Assembly (NCBI GenBank): GCA_023262305.1 | Contig: JALRCK010000085.1 | Span: forward strand, 1-8,028 | Source: Deltaproteobacteria bacterium | GTDB lineage: Bacteria; Bdellovibrionota_C; UBA2361; OMII01 | Direction: 5' to 3' | DNA: 8,028 nt | In this document: piece after piece, positions 1 through 6,038 of the stretch | Layout of the letters: each line of letters starts with the position of its first letter | Position numbering within the stretch: position 1 is the stretch's first letter | Program-made: the position numbers and the translations under genes | The notes under the pieces: generated by a model | The model's database searches: none | Seen by the model: the letters and a program-made list of their open reading frames with translations, nothing else | What the model was told of the DNA's origin: nothing

Positions 1-563
1 CCTTGGAAAGGGAGTCGGTCAATCAAGCTAAAGAGCTTTTGGGGCGCATGCAATTTTTCATGGTGGATGAGCGACTCGTTTCGCTCACTGATGAACAGAG
101 TAACTTTGGCGGTCTGAAGAAGCTTCTTTTTGATTCGTTGGTTGCAAAAGGGACCATCTCTGAGAGGCAGCTGCATCCCTTTATTACAAAGAAAGAGGTC
201 GCGGACTTCGGATGTGGTGCCTACCTTGAGGAGCTTAAGGCCTTCGGTGGAAAATTCACGGTCGTAGTGCTTGGAGTAGGAGAGGATGGGCATGTAGCTG
301 GGCTCTTCCCGAATCACCCCACGCTTCAAGAGAGGGAGCCTCGATTCCTTCATTTCCATGATTCACCAAAGCCGCCTCCTGACCGCATGACAGCAAGCGC
401 TGCTTTGATTACGAATGCCGATCTCAGTGTGGTAATAGCCCTGGGTGAGGGTAAACGTGACGCATGGAGTGCTTTTACCAATGAGGCAGTGACCGTTGCC
501 GCTTGCCCCGCCAAGCTCGCGACTAAAGCCCATTCGTGTTTGGTAGTTACGGACCTCGCGTAG
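1..563 (+). CDS. pgl: 6-phosphogluconolactonase, 5'-truncated by the window edge
   Basis: Cytosolic enzyme of the oxidative pentose phosphate pathway that hydrolyses 6-phosphogluconolactone to 6-phosphogluconate. The first complete codon is at base 3, and 186 residues are visible before the TAG at 561-563. Visible family motifs, numbered from that codon: VDERLVSLTDEQSNFG (residues 21-36), GVGEDGHVAGLFP (91-103) with the conserved His of the DGH motif, SPKPPPDRMT (121-130), and GEGKRDA (148-154). The family is usually about 220-260 residues. The missing part is therefore roughly the first 45-55 residues, including the N-terminal glycine-rich sugar-phosphate loop. A TTG at base 3 could formally be a start, but nothing upstream can be seen and a start there would delete conserved sequence, so I treat the gene as running off the left edge. 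SOL/DevB and glucosamine-6-phosphate isomerase proteins share the fold, but the PPPDR segment favours Pgl. No frameshift is seen. Confidence 0.93.
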   Translation, partial: LERESVNQAKELLGRMQFFMVDERLVSLTDEQSNFGGLKKLLFDSLVAKGTISERQLHPFITKKEVADFGCGAYLEELKAFGGKFTVVVLGVGEDGHVAGLFPNHPTLQEREPRFLHFHDSPKPPPDRMTASAALITNADLSVVIALGEGKRDAWSAFTNEAVTVAACPAKLATKAHSCLVVTDLA

Positions 564-632
564 TAATATAGAACGAAAAAATAGTCGGTAAAACGGAATC
601 CAACCCCCCATCCTTCTCATCTTAACTAACAA

Positions 633-667
633 GACGGTGAAAAGTTCCAGGACGGAACGTCGCCGTT
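633..667 (+). promoter_or_regulatory. Stem-loop in the leader of the nuclease-like gene
   Basis: Two stacked stems can form in + strand RNA. The outer stem pairs 633-640 (GACGGTGA) with 660-667 (TCGCCGTT): eight pairs, two of them G-U. The inner stem is a perfect five-pair stem, 644-648 (GTTCC) with 654-658 (GGAAC), with a five-base loop AGGAC. A small internal loop (641-643 opposite 659) separates them. It ends 10 bases before the AGGAGG ribosome binding site at 678-683. No T-run follows on the + strand and only a weak one on the - strand, so a classical intrinsic terminator is unlikely. It may be a 5' leader element or an mRNA-stabilising structure between pgl and the next gene. Any regulatory role is inference. 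Confidence 0.4.
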
Positions 668-677
668 AAGGTTGAAA

Positions 678-683
678 AGGAGG
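678..683 (+). promoter_or_regulatory. Shine-Dalgarno AGGAGG that decides a TTG start
   Basis: AGGAGG lies within AAAAGGAGGGG, six bases before the TTG at 690. An in-frame TTG at 672 would place this signal inside the coding sequence with no binding site of its own, so 690 is the preferred start of the following gene. Confidence 0.7.
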
Positions 684-689
684 GGTGTC

Positions 690-1397
690 TTGAAAGAAGA
701 CTCCACGGCTAATTCACGCGAACTGTTGTTAGAATCATCAGGCTCAAATCTCGACGAATACGCTGAAGACGCAGAACCTCGAGAGCACCGACGTCGACGC
801 CATAAACGCCACCACGAAAACCGCAATCCGGGACGAGCAGAGCGCACTGAGCTGTGTATCGATATCTCTGTGGCCAATAGTCCGGACCCAGTTCGGTTTT
901 GTTCACGGTCAGAGGCGATCTGTGCGAAGATCTTGCAGCAATTCGTTCCTCACTTCGATGTGCAGCAAGGGGTGACCTTTCAGGTACCAATCGGCGAGGA
1001 TCGAAACGGTAACACGATAGCTGTCGACTTTCTCGTTGATGGGGTTCTTTTTGAATACCACCCAGTTCGGTTCTTTCAGAGCAGGAAGCGATTTGGTGAT
1101 TTTAGCAGCCGAGAGGAATATCGGTCGTACGCCAAGGTGTTCCACTCCCTGAAATCTGAGAAGCGCGAGTTCTTTCACGACGCGATGAGGTCTCGACTCA
1201 CCTTAAATTACTTCAACCGTCGCCGTTCCATACTTGATCAGCATCCTCTCTTTTGGAGAACTGAGCTGATCGTGGCGACGACGCCCGAAGAGTTCTACGA
1301 GAGAGTTATCAAGCGTTTTGGGAAGGGGTATCCAAAAACCGTTGAGCGCTTCTTAAAGCTGTTCAATGAATTGATGCACTCCCTGCCGGTCTCGTAG
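690..1397 (+). CDS. Uncharacterised protein with a PD-(D/E)XK nuclease-like core (tentative)
   Basis: 235 residues from the TTG at 690, chosen because AGGAGG lies six bases upstream; a longer version from TTG 672 is possible. I do not recognise the family by name. Residues 1-30 are acidic and low in complexity. Residues 31-52 hold a strongly basic patch (REHRRRRHKRHHENR), which could bind nucleic acid. Residues 72-100 run from a helix with E75 (RSEAICAKIL) to a strand-like TFQVPI. Then follow D113 (AVDFLVDG) and E122-Y-H124 (LFEYHP). The order Glu-helix, strand, Asp, about nine residues, Glu-x-His resembles the catalytic layout of Vsr/DUF559-like members of the PD-(D/E)XK superfamily, with His in place of the usual Lys. 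The C-terminal third is helical and rich in Arg and Lys, ending VERFLKLFNELMH. No signal peptide or membrane segment is seen, so it is probably cytoplasmic. It lies 126 bases after pgl on the same strand and converges with the lipoprotein gene. The coding region is secure; the nuclease reading is inference from motif spacing only. Confidence 0.75.
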   Translation: MKEDSTANSRELLLESSGSNLDEYAEDAEPREHRRRRHKRHHENRNPGRAERTELCIDISVANSPDPVRFCSRSEAICAKILQQFVPHFDVQQGVTFQVPIGEDRNGNTIAVDFLVDGVLFEYHPVRFFQSRKRFGDFSSREEYRSYAKVFHSLKSEKREFFHDAMRSRLTLNYFNRRRSILDQHPLFWRTELIVATTPEEFYERVIKRFGKGYPKTVERFLKLFNELMHSLPVS

Positions 1398-1429
1398 CAG
1401 GACGGTAAAGCGTAGGCCCACGGCAGGCT

Positions 1430-2692
1430 CTACTCAACAGGACATCCAGAGAACGATGCCGTTCCTCGCTGAGAGCTTGGGCTCGCCGGAGTCCAATGGC
1501 CTACTGAATACCAGTTTGTCAGGCCGTTAAGGTAGCACACTCCCCAGAACGTATAGTCAGCCGTAATTCGATCTCCTGATCCGTTCAGCTGAATGACGCC
1601 AGTGACGCCCTGGTATCCTTGCGCGGCCTTCACAAATGCCTGCCTGGTCGCGACTCCTCCAGTAGTAAATTGTGGGTCGTTGAGGTAGGCATTCGCCATA
1701 ATAAGAATCGCGTCATAACCGTTGAGGGCGAAGCCGTTTGGATAGGTGCCGCCTATTGCGTCTGTTATTTGTTGTGCCAGCGCTGCTTGATTCGCTGGGA
1801 CCGAGAGGAATGGGCTTGGAAATCCATCTGCATCCGCGGCGAAATAAGCAGGGCGCGCGCTTGAGATGATCTGTGTGTTTTGGGCGGTGCCATCGGAGCC
1901 ATAAAACGTGTAGTTGTTGAGTGGCTCATAGGTACTGCAGGCTGCGAGAAGGTTTGCTACTTCGTCAAATCCGGCGATGAAGATGGCAACCTGTTCGGCA
2001 CCCCCTGCAGAGGCCGTTGTAGCGGCAGTAACTATCTGCTGCGCTACGCTATCGAAATCGCTCCACGCCGAGGTGGGATAGGTGATGGGGGGTTGAAGCG
2101 AGAACCTTCGTTGCGAGGCGAATGCGCGAACACTTGTCGCTTCCTCTTGATTCCCGAGATCATCCCTATTGACTGTGATAAGAGCGCGCTTCCCCTGAAG
2201 CGCCATGAGGTCAACTACTGCTTGTGACTGAACGACGTTGGTTGGAGAGAGTCGATAGAGAGCATCATTAGGGATAGCGAGAGACTGTGCGGTGCTCGAC
2301 TCGCTCACAAGAAGGGCACCTGCGGCGTTCGCAAGGGGGAGCACAGCTTGAGCCTCACCGCTCGTCGACGGACCAACAACGACGCGAATGCCCTTGTCGA
2401 GAAGCGACTGAAGTTGTTGCGTCGCAATAGTTGGGTCTCCTTGCGTATCAAGGGCATCGATCGCAATAGTGACACCGAGTGAACTCCGTGCCTCTTGAGC
2501 AGCTTGATAGAGAGCGAGGTAGACGAGCTGATCGTTACCACTGTAGGGACCCGAGAGGTTGAGGAGGGCTCCCACACGAATATCAGGGTTTGACGGCTGA
2601 TCGCTTCCACCCCCACCACTACCGCAACCAACGCTGATTATGGTGAGAGATGTGGCTGCAAGGAGGGCGAGAGCGTTGAAGAGGCGATTCAT
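1430..2692 (-). CDS. ABC-type branched-chain amino acid-like substrate-binding lipoprotein (type 1 periplasmic binding protein)
   Basis: 420 residues. The N-terminus is a lipoprotein signal: MNR, a hydrophobic stretch at residues 5-20, then SVGC with Cys23 as the likely lipidated residue, followed by a Gly/Ser linker (24-30). The mature part fits the LivJ/Leu-Ile-Val receptor family (Peripla_BP_6). It opens with RVGALLNLSGPYSG (39-52), then a QAAQEA helix (63-68), LDTQGDPTIATQQLQSLLDKG (81-101), VVVGPSTSGEAQAVLPLANAAG (104-125), and a second lobe with GYDAILIMANAY (325-336) and a final TGVIQLNGSGDR region (364-375). Such proteins bind amino acids, amides or other small ligands and deliver them to an ABC permease or act as sensors. 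No permease or ATPase gene is in the window, so the ligand cannot be named. The lipobox has Ser at -3, which is less usual than Leu or Val. No clear Shine-Dalgarno precedes the ATG. The gene starts 66 bases after the glycosyltransferase stop; I saw no convincing terminator or promoter in that gap. Confidence 0.85.
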   Translation of the reverse strand: MNRLFNALALLAATSLTIISVGCGSGGGGSDQPSNPDIRVGALLNLSGPYSGNDQLVYLALYQAAQEARSSLGVTIAIDALDTQGDPTIATQQLQSLLDKGIRVVVGPSTSGEAQAVLPLANAAGALLVSESSTAQSLAIPNDALYRLSPTNVVQSQAVVDLMALQGKRALITVNRDDLGNQEEATSVRAFASQRRFSLQPPITYPTSAWSDFDSVAQQIVTAATTASAGGAEQVAIFIAGFDEVANLLAACSTYEPLNNYTFYGSDGTAQNTQIISSARPAYFAADADGFPSPFLSVPANQAALAQQITDAIGGTYPNGFALNGYDAILIMANAYLNDPQFTTGGVATRQAFVKAAQGYQGVTGVIQLNGSGDRITADYTFWGVCYLNGLTNWYSVGHWTPASPSSQRGTASFSGCPVE

Positions 2693-2758
2693 GCCGGAAA
2701 GATATCCCGAGCAGAGGGGGATTGGAAGGTTAAAAAGGCGGTTGAAGAGAGGCGAAAG

Positions 2759-3787
2759 TTAGAGTTCCTGCGTCAATCGGGCATGGAGGATAGGAGGAGA
2801 AATCCGAATATCACTCTCCTGATCGAGTTCGCTCTCGATGGGGTGATAGCGGTGCCCTGTAATAGTTGAGAGCTGCTCATAGCAATCGTTGGTTTGGCGA
2901 CGCGTAAAGGGAAAAAGCTCTACAACCAGGGAGCCCGCGTTCATGAAGAGGGTGTGTGTCAGCCCTGAGCCGTGCGCTCCAATCATGGCCTCTGAGGTGG
3001 ATGCTAGAGCCAGTTGTTCCCGCAGGGGAAGCTCCTCAAAAAATACCGACTCAAATCCAAGCTTTGAAGCAACTGCGAAGAGCTCGTCCTGATTCAGCAC
3101 CTTGCGATGTTGAACGGCGGAGCGTCGGCCAACAAAGATTCTCTTGTGGCTGTGGGATTTCGCGGCGGGGGCACACGACCGAATCCAATCCCGAAACATT
3201 TGGATGAACGGTAGATTGTGATGCGCGTTATATCCACAGAAGTAGGTCGGTATGTACAGCCGCGCGGCGTGTAGATCGCGCCCATCCCTTGCGAGCACTC
3301 GATCTCCAGGGATTCCAACGATCGCCAGGCTCTCAGATGCCCATGGTGCCATGGCGGGGGAGGGGATCAGGTATGTTCCGCGAAACCCTGACTCCTCTGC
3401 TAGAAGAACCTTCGGCAGCGAATCCATCATCCAGTGCCAAAAGCAATTATGTCGTCGAGAGACAAGCGAAACGATCTCGTCAGCCTTCACGACTTCATCA
3501 GAGCGTTTGGAGATGTCGTCGAACCGAGGGCGTAGGAATTTTTTGTGTCGAAGGAAATCCGCGTTCTGCTCGACGATTGGGGTTTCTCCGAAAAAAATAT
3601 ACCCAGAATCTCCGCGGATCGTAGCGTGAGGAAGCATGTAGAGTCCGTAGGGAGAGTCACCGTACATGTCCCGACATATGAGACCTCGGAGTCGAGCAGC
3701 CTCAGCAAACCGAACCTCTTGTAGATCGCTGAGCGATGGGTAGGACGGTGAGCTGATATCCCGAATCCGATAACACTCCAAGGACAT
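2759..3787 (-). CDS. Glycosyltransferase family 61 (DUF563) protein
   Basis: 342 residues, with a predicted role in transferring a sugar to a surface polysaccharide or other glycan. Family signatures: a first block HNCFWHWMMDSLPK (113-126), matching the N..HW..D.LP motif of DUF563/GT61 proteins; KRIFVGRR (215-222), the usual start of the nucleotide-sugar-binding lobe; and IGAHGSGLTHTLFMNAGSLVVELFP (269-293), matching the GAHG.GLTN..F...G..V.E motif. No signal peptide or transmembrane segment is apparent, so it is likely cytoplasmic or peripheral to the membrane, unlike eukaryotic GT61 enzymes. The ATG lies 18 bases after the stop of the PpiD-like gene. No good Shine-Dalgarno precedes it, so translation may depend on coupling with the upstream gene. 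No other polysaccharide genes are in the window, so donor and acceptor are unknown. Bacterial GT61 relatives are often annotated as capsular polysaccharide biosynthesis proteins. Confidence 0.85.
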   Translation of the reverse strand: MSLECYRIRDISSPSYPSLSDLQEVRFAEAARLRGLICRDMYGDSPYGLYMLPHATIRGDSGYIFFGETPIVEQNADFLRHKKFLRPRFDDISKRSDEVVKADEIVSLVSRRHNCFWHWMMDSLPKVLLAEESGFRGTYLIPSPAMAPWASESLAIVGIPGDRVLARDGRDLHAARLYIPTYFCGYNAHHNLPFIQMFRDWIRSCAPAAKSHSHKRIFVGRRSAVQHRKVLNQDELFAVASKLGFESVFFEELPLREQLALASTSEAMIGAHGSGLTHTLFMNAGSLVVELFPFTRRQTNDCYEQLSTITGHRYHPIESELDQESDIRISPPILHARLTQEL

Positions 3788-3805
3788 CGCGTGGTGGCCA
3801 GTCGG

Positions 3806-5731
3806 TTATTGTGCTTCCATCAGGGATGGATTCACATCGATCTTTGATCGACTCTTAAAGAGCTCAAGGGTTGAGGTGATCATATTATTTGCAAGCTCCT
3901 GGCTTGCTTGAGTCTTGTACTTGGTGAGCTCCTCAGAGTTCTTTGGGTCGGTAATGACCGGAGCCTTGATCTCTTCGACCTTCAGGAGCGTAAATTCCTT
4001 GCCGCCCGCAAAGACTCGATCTACGACCTGATGCGGCTTGTCCGACTTGAGCACAGCCGTCCTCATCTGTTGGGTCATCGTAGGGAATTTATCAGAGGAC
4101 GATTCCTCGCGAGATATCTCAAAGGGACCTACGACCTTAGCCGCGCGAGCTTGAGCTTCGGTTGTAAAGGTGGCTGGGTTAGCCTGGGCAACCTTGAGAA
4201 GCTCTTGAGCCTTTGTATTGAGCGCCTCTTCTGCTTTGACTGCAGCGAGGACTTTGTCTTTAACCTGCTCGAATGGAGGGGTCGTTGGATCTTTGTACTC
4301 CTTCACCTGAACGAGCACAGAGAGTTCGCCTAGCTCAATTAAAGTCGGCTTGAGCCGATCAGCGGCTGAAATCATGAAGACGTTCTGAGTGAGTCCGACA
4401 AGAGTAACCTCTGGATCTTTGCCTTGAGGGAGGGGTTCACTGGTCTCCTTGGTGGTGATGCCGGCGGGGAGTGACTCTGTCAGGCTCTTTCCGTTCTTCT
4501 GCGCTTGCTGCAAGATTTCCCGAGCTCGATTTGCCGCGTACGCCGGAGCCTCGCGAGAACGGAGCTCCTTCTCAATTTCAGCTTTTACCTCGTCCAGCGG
4601 ACGGGGTGCGGAAGCCTTCTTCTCCTCAACTTTGATGATTTCAAATCCGTAGTCGGTCTCTATAAGATCGGAGATCGCTCCCGGGGCAGTTTTGGTAAGA
4701 GCTTCATCGATCGCCTTCGGTTTGTCGCCCTTCTTGATCCATCCGAGGTCGCCGCCCAGGATCTTGGTTGGGAGGTCGTCGGAGTATTTTGCTACGATGT
4801 CCTCGAACTTTGCACCAGAGAGAGCCTCTTCACGAGCTTTGGTCGCCTTCTCGCGCACAGCAGCCATTTTTTTAGGATCGCTCTCTTTTGGGTAGAGAAG
4901 CTTTATTCCGCGAGCGTGTATTTGCTCAGGCGTTGTGTATTTCGCGGCGTTCTCTGAGTAAAAGAACTCGACATCTTGAGGGGTAAGTTGGACCTCTTTC
5001 TCAAACTCAATCGGAGGGAACGTGACGTATGAGTATGATACTTGCGCAGGGATCTCATACTCGGTTGCATGGCTCTCGTAGTACTTCTTGAGGTCGGTCT
5101 CAGAGGGGGCGGGTACCGCAGCTTCCGATGCCGTCATTGTGGCTGCCACGACCGAATATTTCGTCTTTTGTCGCTTCAGAAGACTCTCAGAGTCTTTCTT
5201 GGTTGGAACCGCTGCATCTCGGAGGATATTTATAAGTGTGGTGCGAGCGATCTCGTCCTTTATCTCCTGTTCAAATTGGGGCGCGGACATGCCGAGACCC
5301 TGGAGTAGGTTACGGTAGTTGGCGGGGGAGAAGGAGGAGTCCTCGTTCGATCCCTTAAAGAAATTAGTGAGAAGATACTGACGTACTGCATCATCCGAGG
5401 CGGCGAAGCCTAGCTGAGAGGCTTCTTGGTCGAGGATAGTCCTATCTATCAGAGAATCGATCGCCTGTTGGCGGATGTTGAGGTTGAGCGAACTCGCGAA
5501 TTGAGCAAAGTTCTCACCAAACATCTGTCGATATCGAGACTCAATCCCTCGCTCGGAGCGGTTGAGATCGCTGGCCGAGAGCTCCTGACCGTTGACCTCG
5601 ATCAGGTCCTCGTTGGGATTAGCGCCGTTGTGAAGGATGTCGACGCCCACGCCTGTTATCATGAAGCAAACAGCGATAAACGCGAATACAACGGTGATGA
5701 ACCGCTTGTTGCGATGGATAAACTTGATCAT
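3806..5731 (-). CDS. PpiD-like membrane-anchored periplasmic folding chaperone (SurA N-like and parvulin domains)
   Basis: 641 residues, close to the roughly 620 of E. coli PpiD. A short basic N-terminus (MIKFIHRNKR) is followed by one membrane segment at about 11-30. This anchors the protein in the inner membrane with the rest in the periplasm. Residues 40-170 form a SurA_N-type chaperone region (IEVNGQELSASDLNR, RQQAIDSLIDRTILDQEASQLG). A parvulin-like PpiC domain lies at about 268-372, with GGDLGWIKKGD (326-336) and YGFEIIKVEE (361-370). A second, divergent helical half reaches the C-terminus, where FEQVKDKVLAAVKAEEA (487-503) recalls the repeated region of PpiD proteins. Both parvulin catalytic histidines appear replaced: ARGIKL has Gly275 where active parvulins have ARHIL, and GFEII has Glu364 where they have GYHII. 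This implies chaperone rather than isomerase activity, as reported for E. coli PpiD. The ATG is seven bases after an AAGG that overlaps the stop of the DUF4911-like gene. Its likely clients are newly secreted outer-membrane or periplasmic proteins. Confidence 0.88.
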   Translation of the reverse strand: MIKFIHRNKRFITVVFAFIAVCFMITGVGVDILHNGANPNEDLIEVNGQELSASDLNRSERGIESRYRQMFGENFAQFASSLNLNIRQQAIDSLIDRTILDQEASQLGFAASDDAVRQYLLTNFFKGSNEDSSFSPANYRNLLQGLGMSAPQFEQEIKDEIARTTLINILRDAAVPTKKDSESLLKRQKTKYSVVAATMTASEAAVPAPSETDLKKYYESHATEYEIPAQVSYSYVTFPPIEFEKEVQLTPQDVEFFYSENAAKYTTPEQIHARGIKLLYPKESDPKKMAAVREKATKAREEALSGAKFEDIVAKYSDDLPTKILGGDLGWIKKGDKPKAIDEALTKTAPGAISDLIETDYGFEIIKVEEKKASAPRPLDEVKAEIEKELRSREAPAYAANRAREILQQAQKNGKSLTESLPAGITTKETSEPLPQGKDPEVTLVGLTQNVFMISAADRLKPTLIELGELSVLVQVKEYKDPTTPPFEQVKDKVLAAVKAEEALNTKAQELLKVAQANPATFTTEAQARAAKVVGPFEISREESSSDKFPTMTQQMRTAVLKSDKPHQVVDRVFAGGKEFTLLKVEEIKAPVITDPKNSEELTKYKTQASQELANNMITSTLELFKSRSKIDVNPSLMEAQ

Positions 5732-5738
5732 CTTTTTG

Positions 5739-5742
5739 CCTT
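5739..5742 (-). promoter_or_regulatory. Ribosome binding site of the PpiD-like gene inside the preceding stop
   Basis: On the - strand, TAAGGCAAAAAG precedes the ATG at 5731. The AAGG core is seven bases from the start and shares its first two bases with the TAA stop (5741-5743) of the DUF4911-like gene. This arrangement suggests coupled translation of the two genes. Confidence 0.55.
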
Positions 5743-6013
5743 ACAAAGCGCTCTTGGGAGTTTCTGAGCACGGCTCCCATGACACCTGCTCCCTGATAGC
5801 ATGCAAGACGTTTACACAATCTTGCGCCTGGGACGGGGTCGTGAGCACGCACACTACAGCGCCCTCCTTGTCTAGTGTTCGCACTGTGCCAACACCATCA
5901 TAGAGCTCGAAATACACTGTGAGTAGTACTACATGGCTACGGGGAACCTCAAGATAAAAGGCTACCGTAGTGGCATCAATTGGAACAGGAATGGGAGTAG
6001 GGAGATTCTTCAT
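5741..6013 (-). CDS. DUF4911-like small protein
   Basis: 90 residues. The centre (19-75) resembles the DUF4911 family from memory: FYLEVPRSHVVLLTVYFELYDG (19-40), VGTVRTLDKEGAVV (41-54), then a region resembling the usual L..P......V..LL..L tail (QDCVNVLHAIREQV, 64-77). That family is made of short proteins of roughly 70-90 residues with no established function, common in deltaproteobacterial genomes. No signal peptide or membrane segment is seen. The gene lies tightly between gatB (24 bases after its stop) and the PpiD-like gene (9 bases before its start), which argues that it is real and co-transcribed. No Shine-Dalgarno lies at normal distance. The only candidate, GGGAGG, is 19 bases upstream, overlaps the gatB stop and lies in the 5' arm of a hairpin. 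The coding call is fairly safe because of its position; the family assignment is by recalled consensus and should be tested by profile search. Confidence 0.68.
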   Translation of the reverse strand: MKNLPTPIPVPIDATTVAFYLEVPRSHVVLLTVYFELYDGVGTVRTLDKEGAVVCVLTTPSQAQDCVNVLHAIREQVSWEPCSETPKSAL

Positions 6014-6017
6014 ATCT

Positions 6018-6038
6018 GGGAGGTGCTGCGAGCCTCCC
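6018..6038 (-). promoter_or_regulatory. Hairpin spanning the gatB stop and the leader of the DUF4911-like gene
   Basis: In - strand mRNA, GGGAGG (6038-6033) can pair perfectly with CCTCCC (6023-6018) around a nine-base loop. The first G of the 5' arm is the last base of the gatB TAG, and the 3' arm ends four bases before the ATG at 6013. GGGAGG is also the only Shine-Dalgarno-like sequence near that start. A ribosome terminating on gatB would cover the 5' arm, so the hairpin may link translation of the two genes. No T-run follows, so it is not a normal terminator. The pairing is seen in the sequence; the role is inference. Confidence 0.4.

Noticed and set aside
709..1178. Two - strand open frames opposite the nuclease-like gene.
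   Set aside because: The + strand gene has a strong Shine-Dalgarno and a plausible globular protein sequence; the opposite frames show neither.
1382..1427. Seven-base inverted repeat CCTGCCG / CGGCAGG at the convergent ends of the + and - genes, considered as a bidirectional terminator.
   Set aside because: The intervening 32 bases make a poor hairpin, there is no T-run on either strand, and the left arm lies inside the coding end of the + gene. A repeat of this length is plausible by chance.
2693..2758. Possible terminator or promoter between the glycosyltransferase and lipoprotein genes, suggested by a TTTTT run on the - strand near 2732-2736.
   Set aside because: No GC-rich stem precedes the run and no convincing -35/-10 pair with normal spacing could be found by eye.
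5426..5767. Long + strand open frame opposite the N-terminal half of the PpiD-like gene and extending over its start.
   Set aside because: It lies opposite a well-supported coding region and shows no recognisable domain or ribosome binding site.
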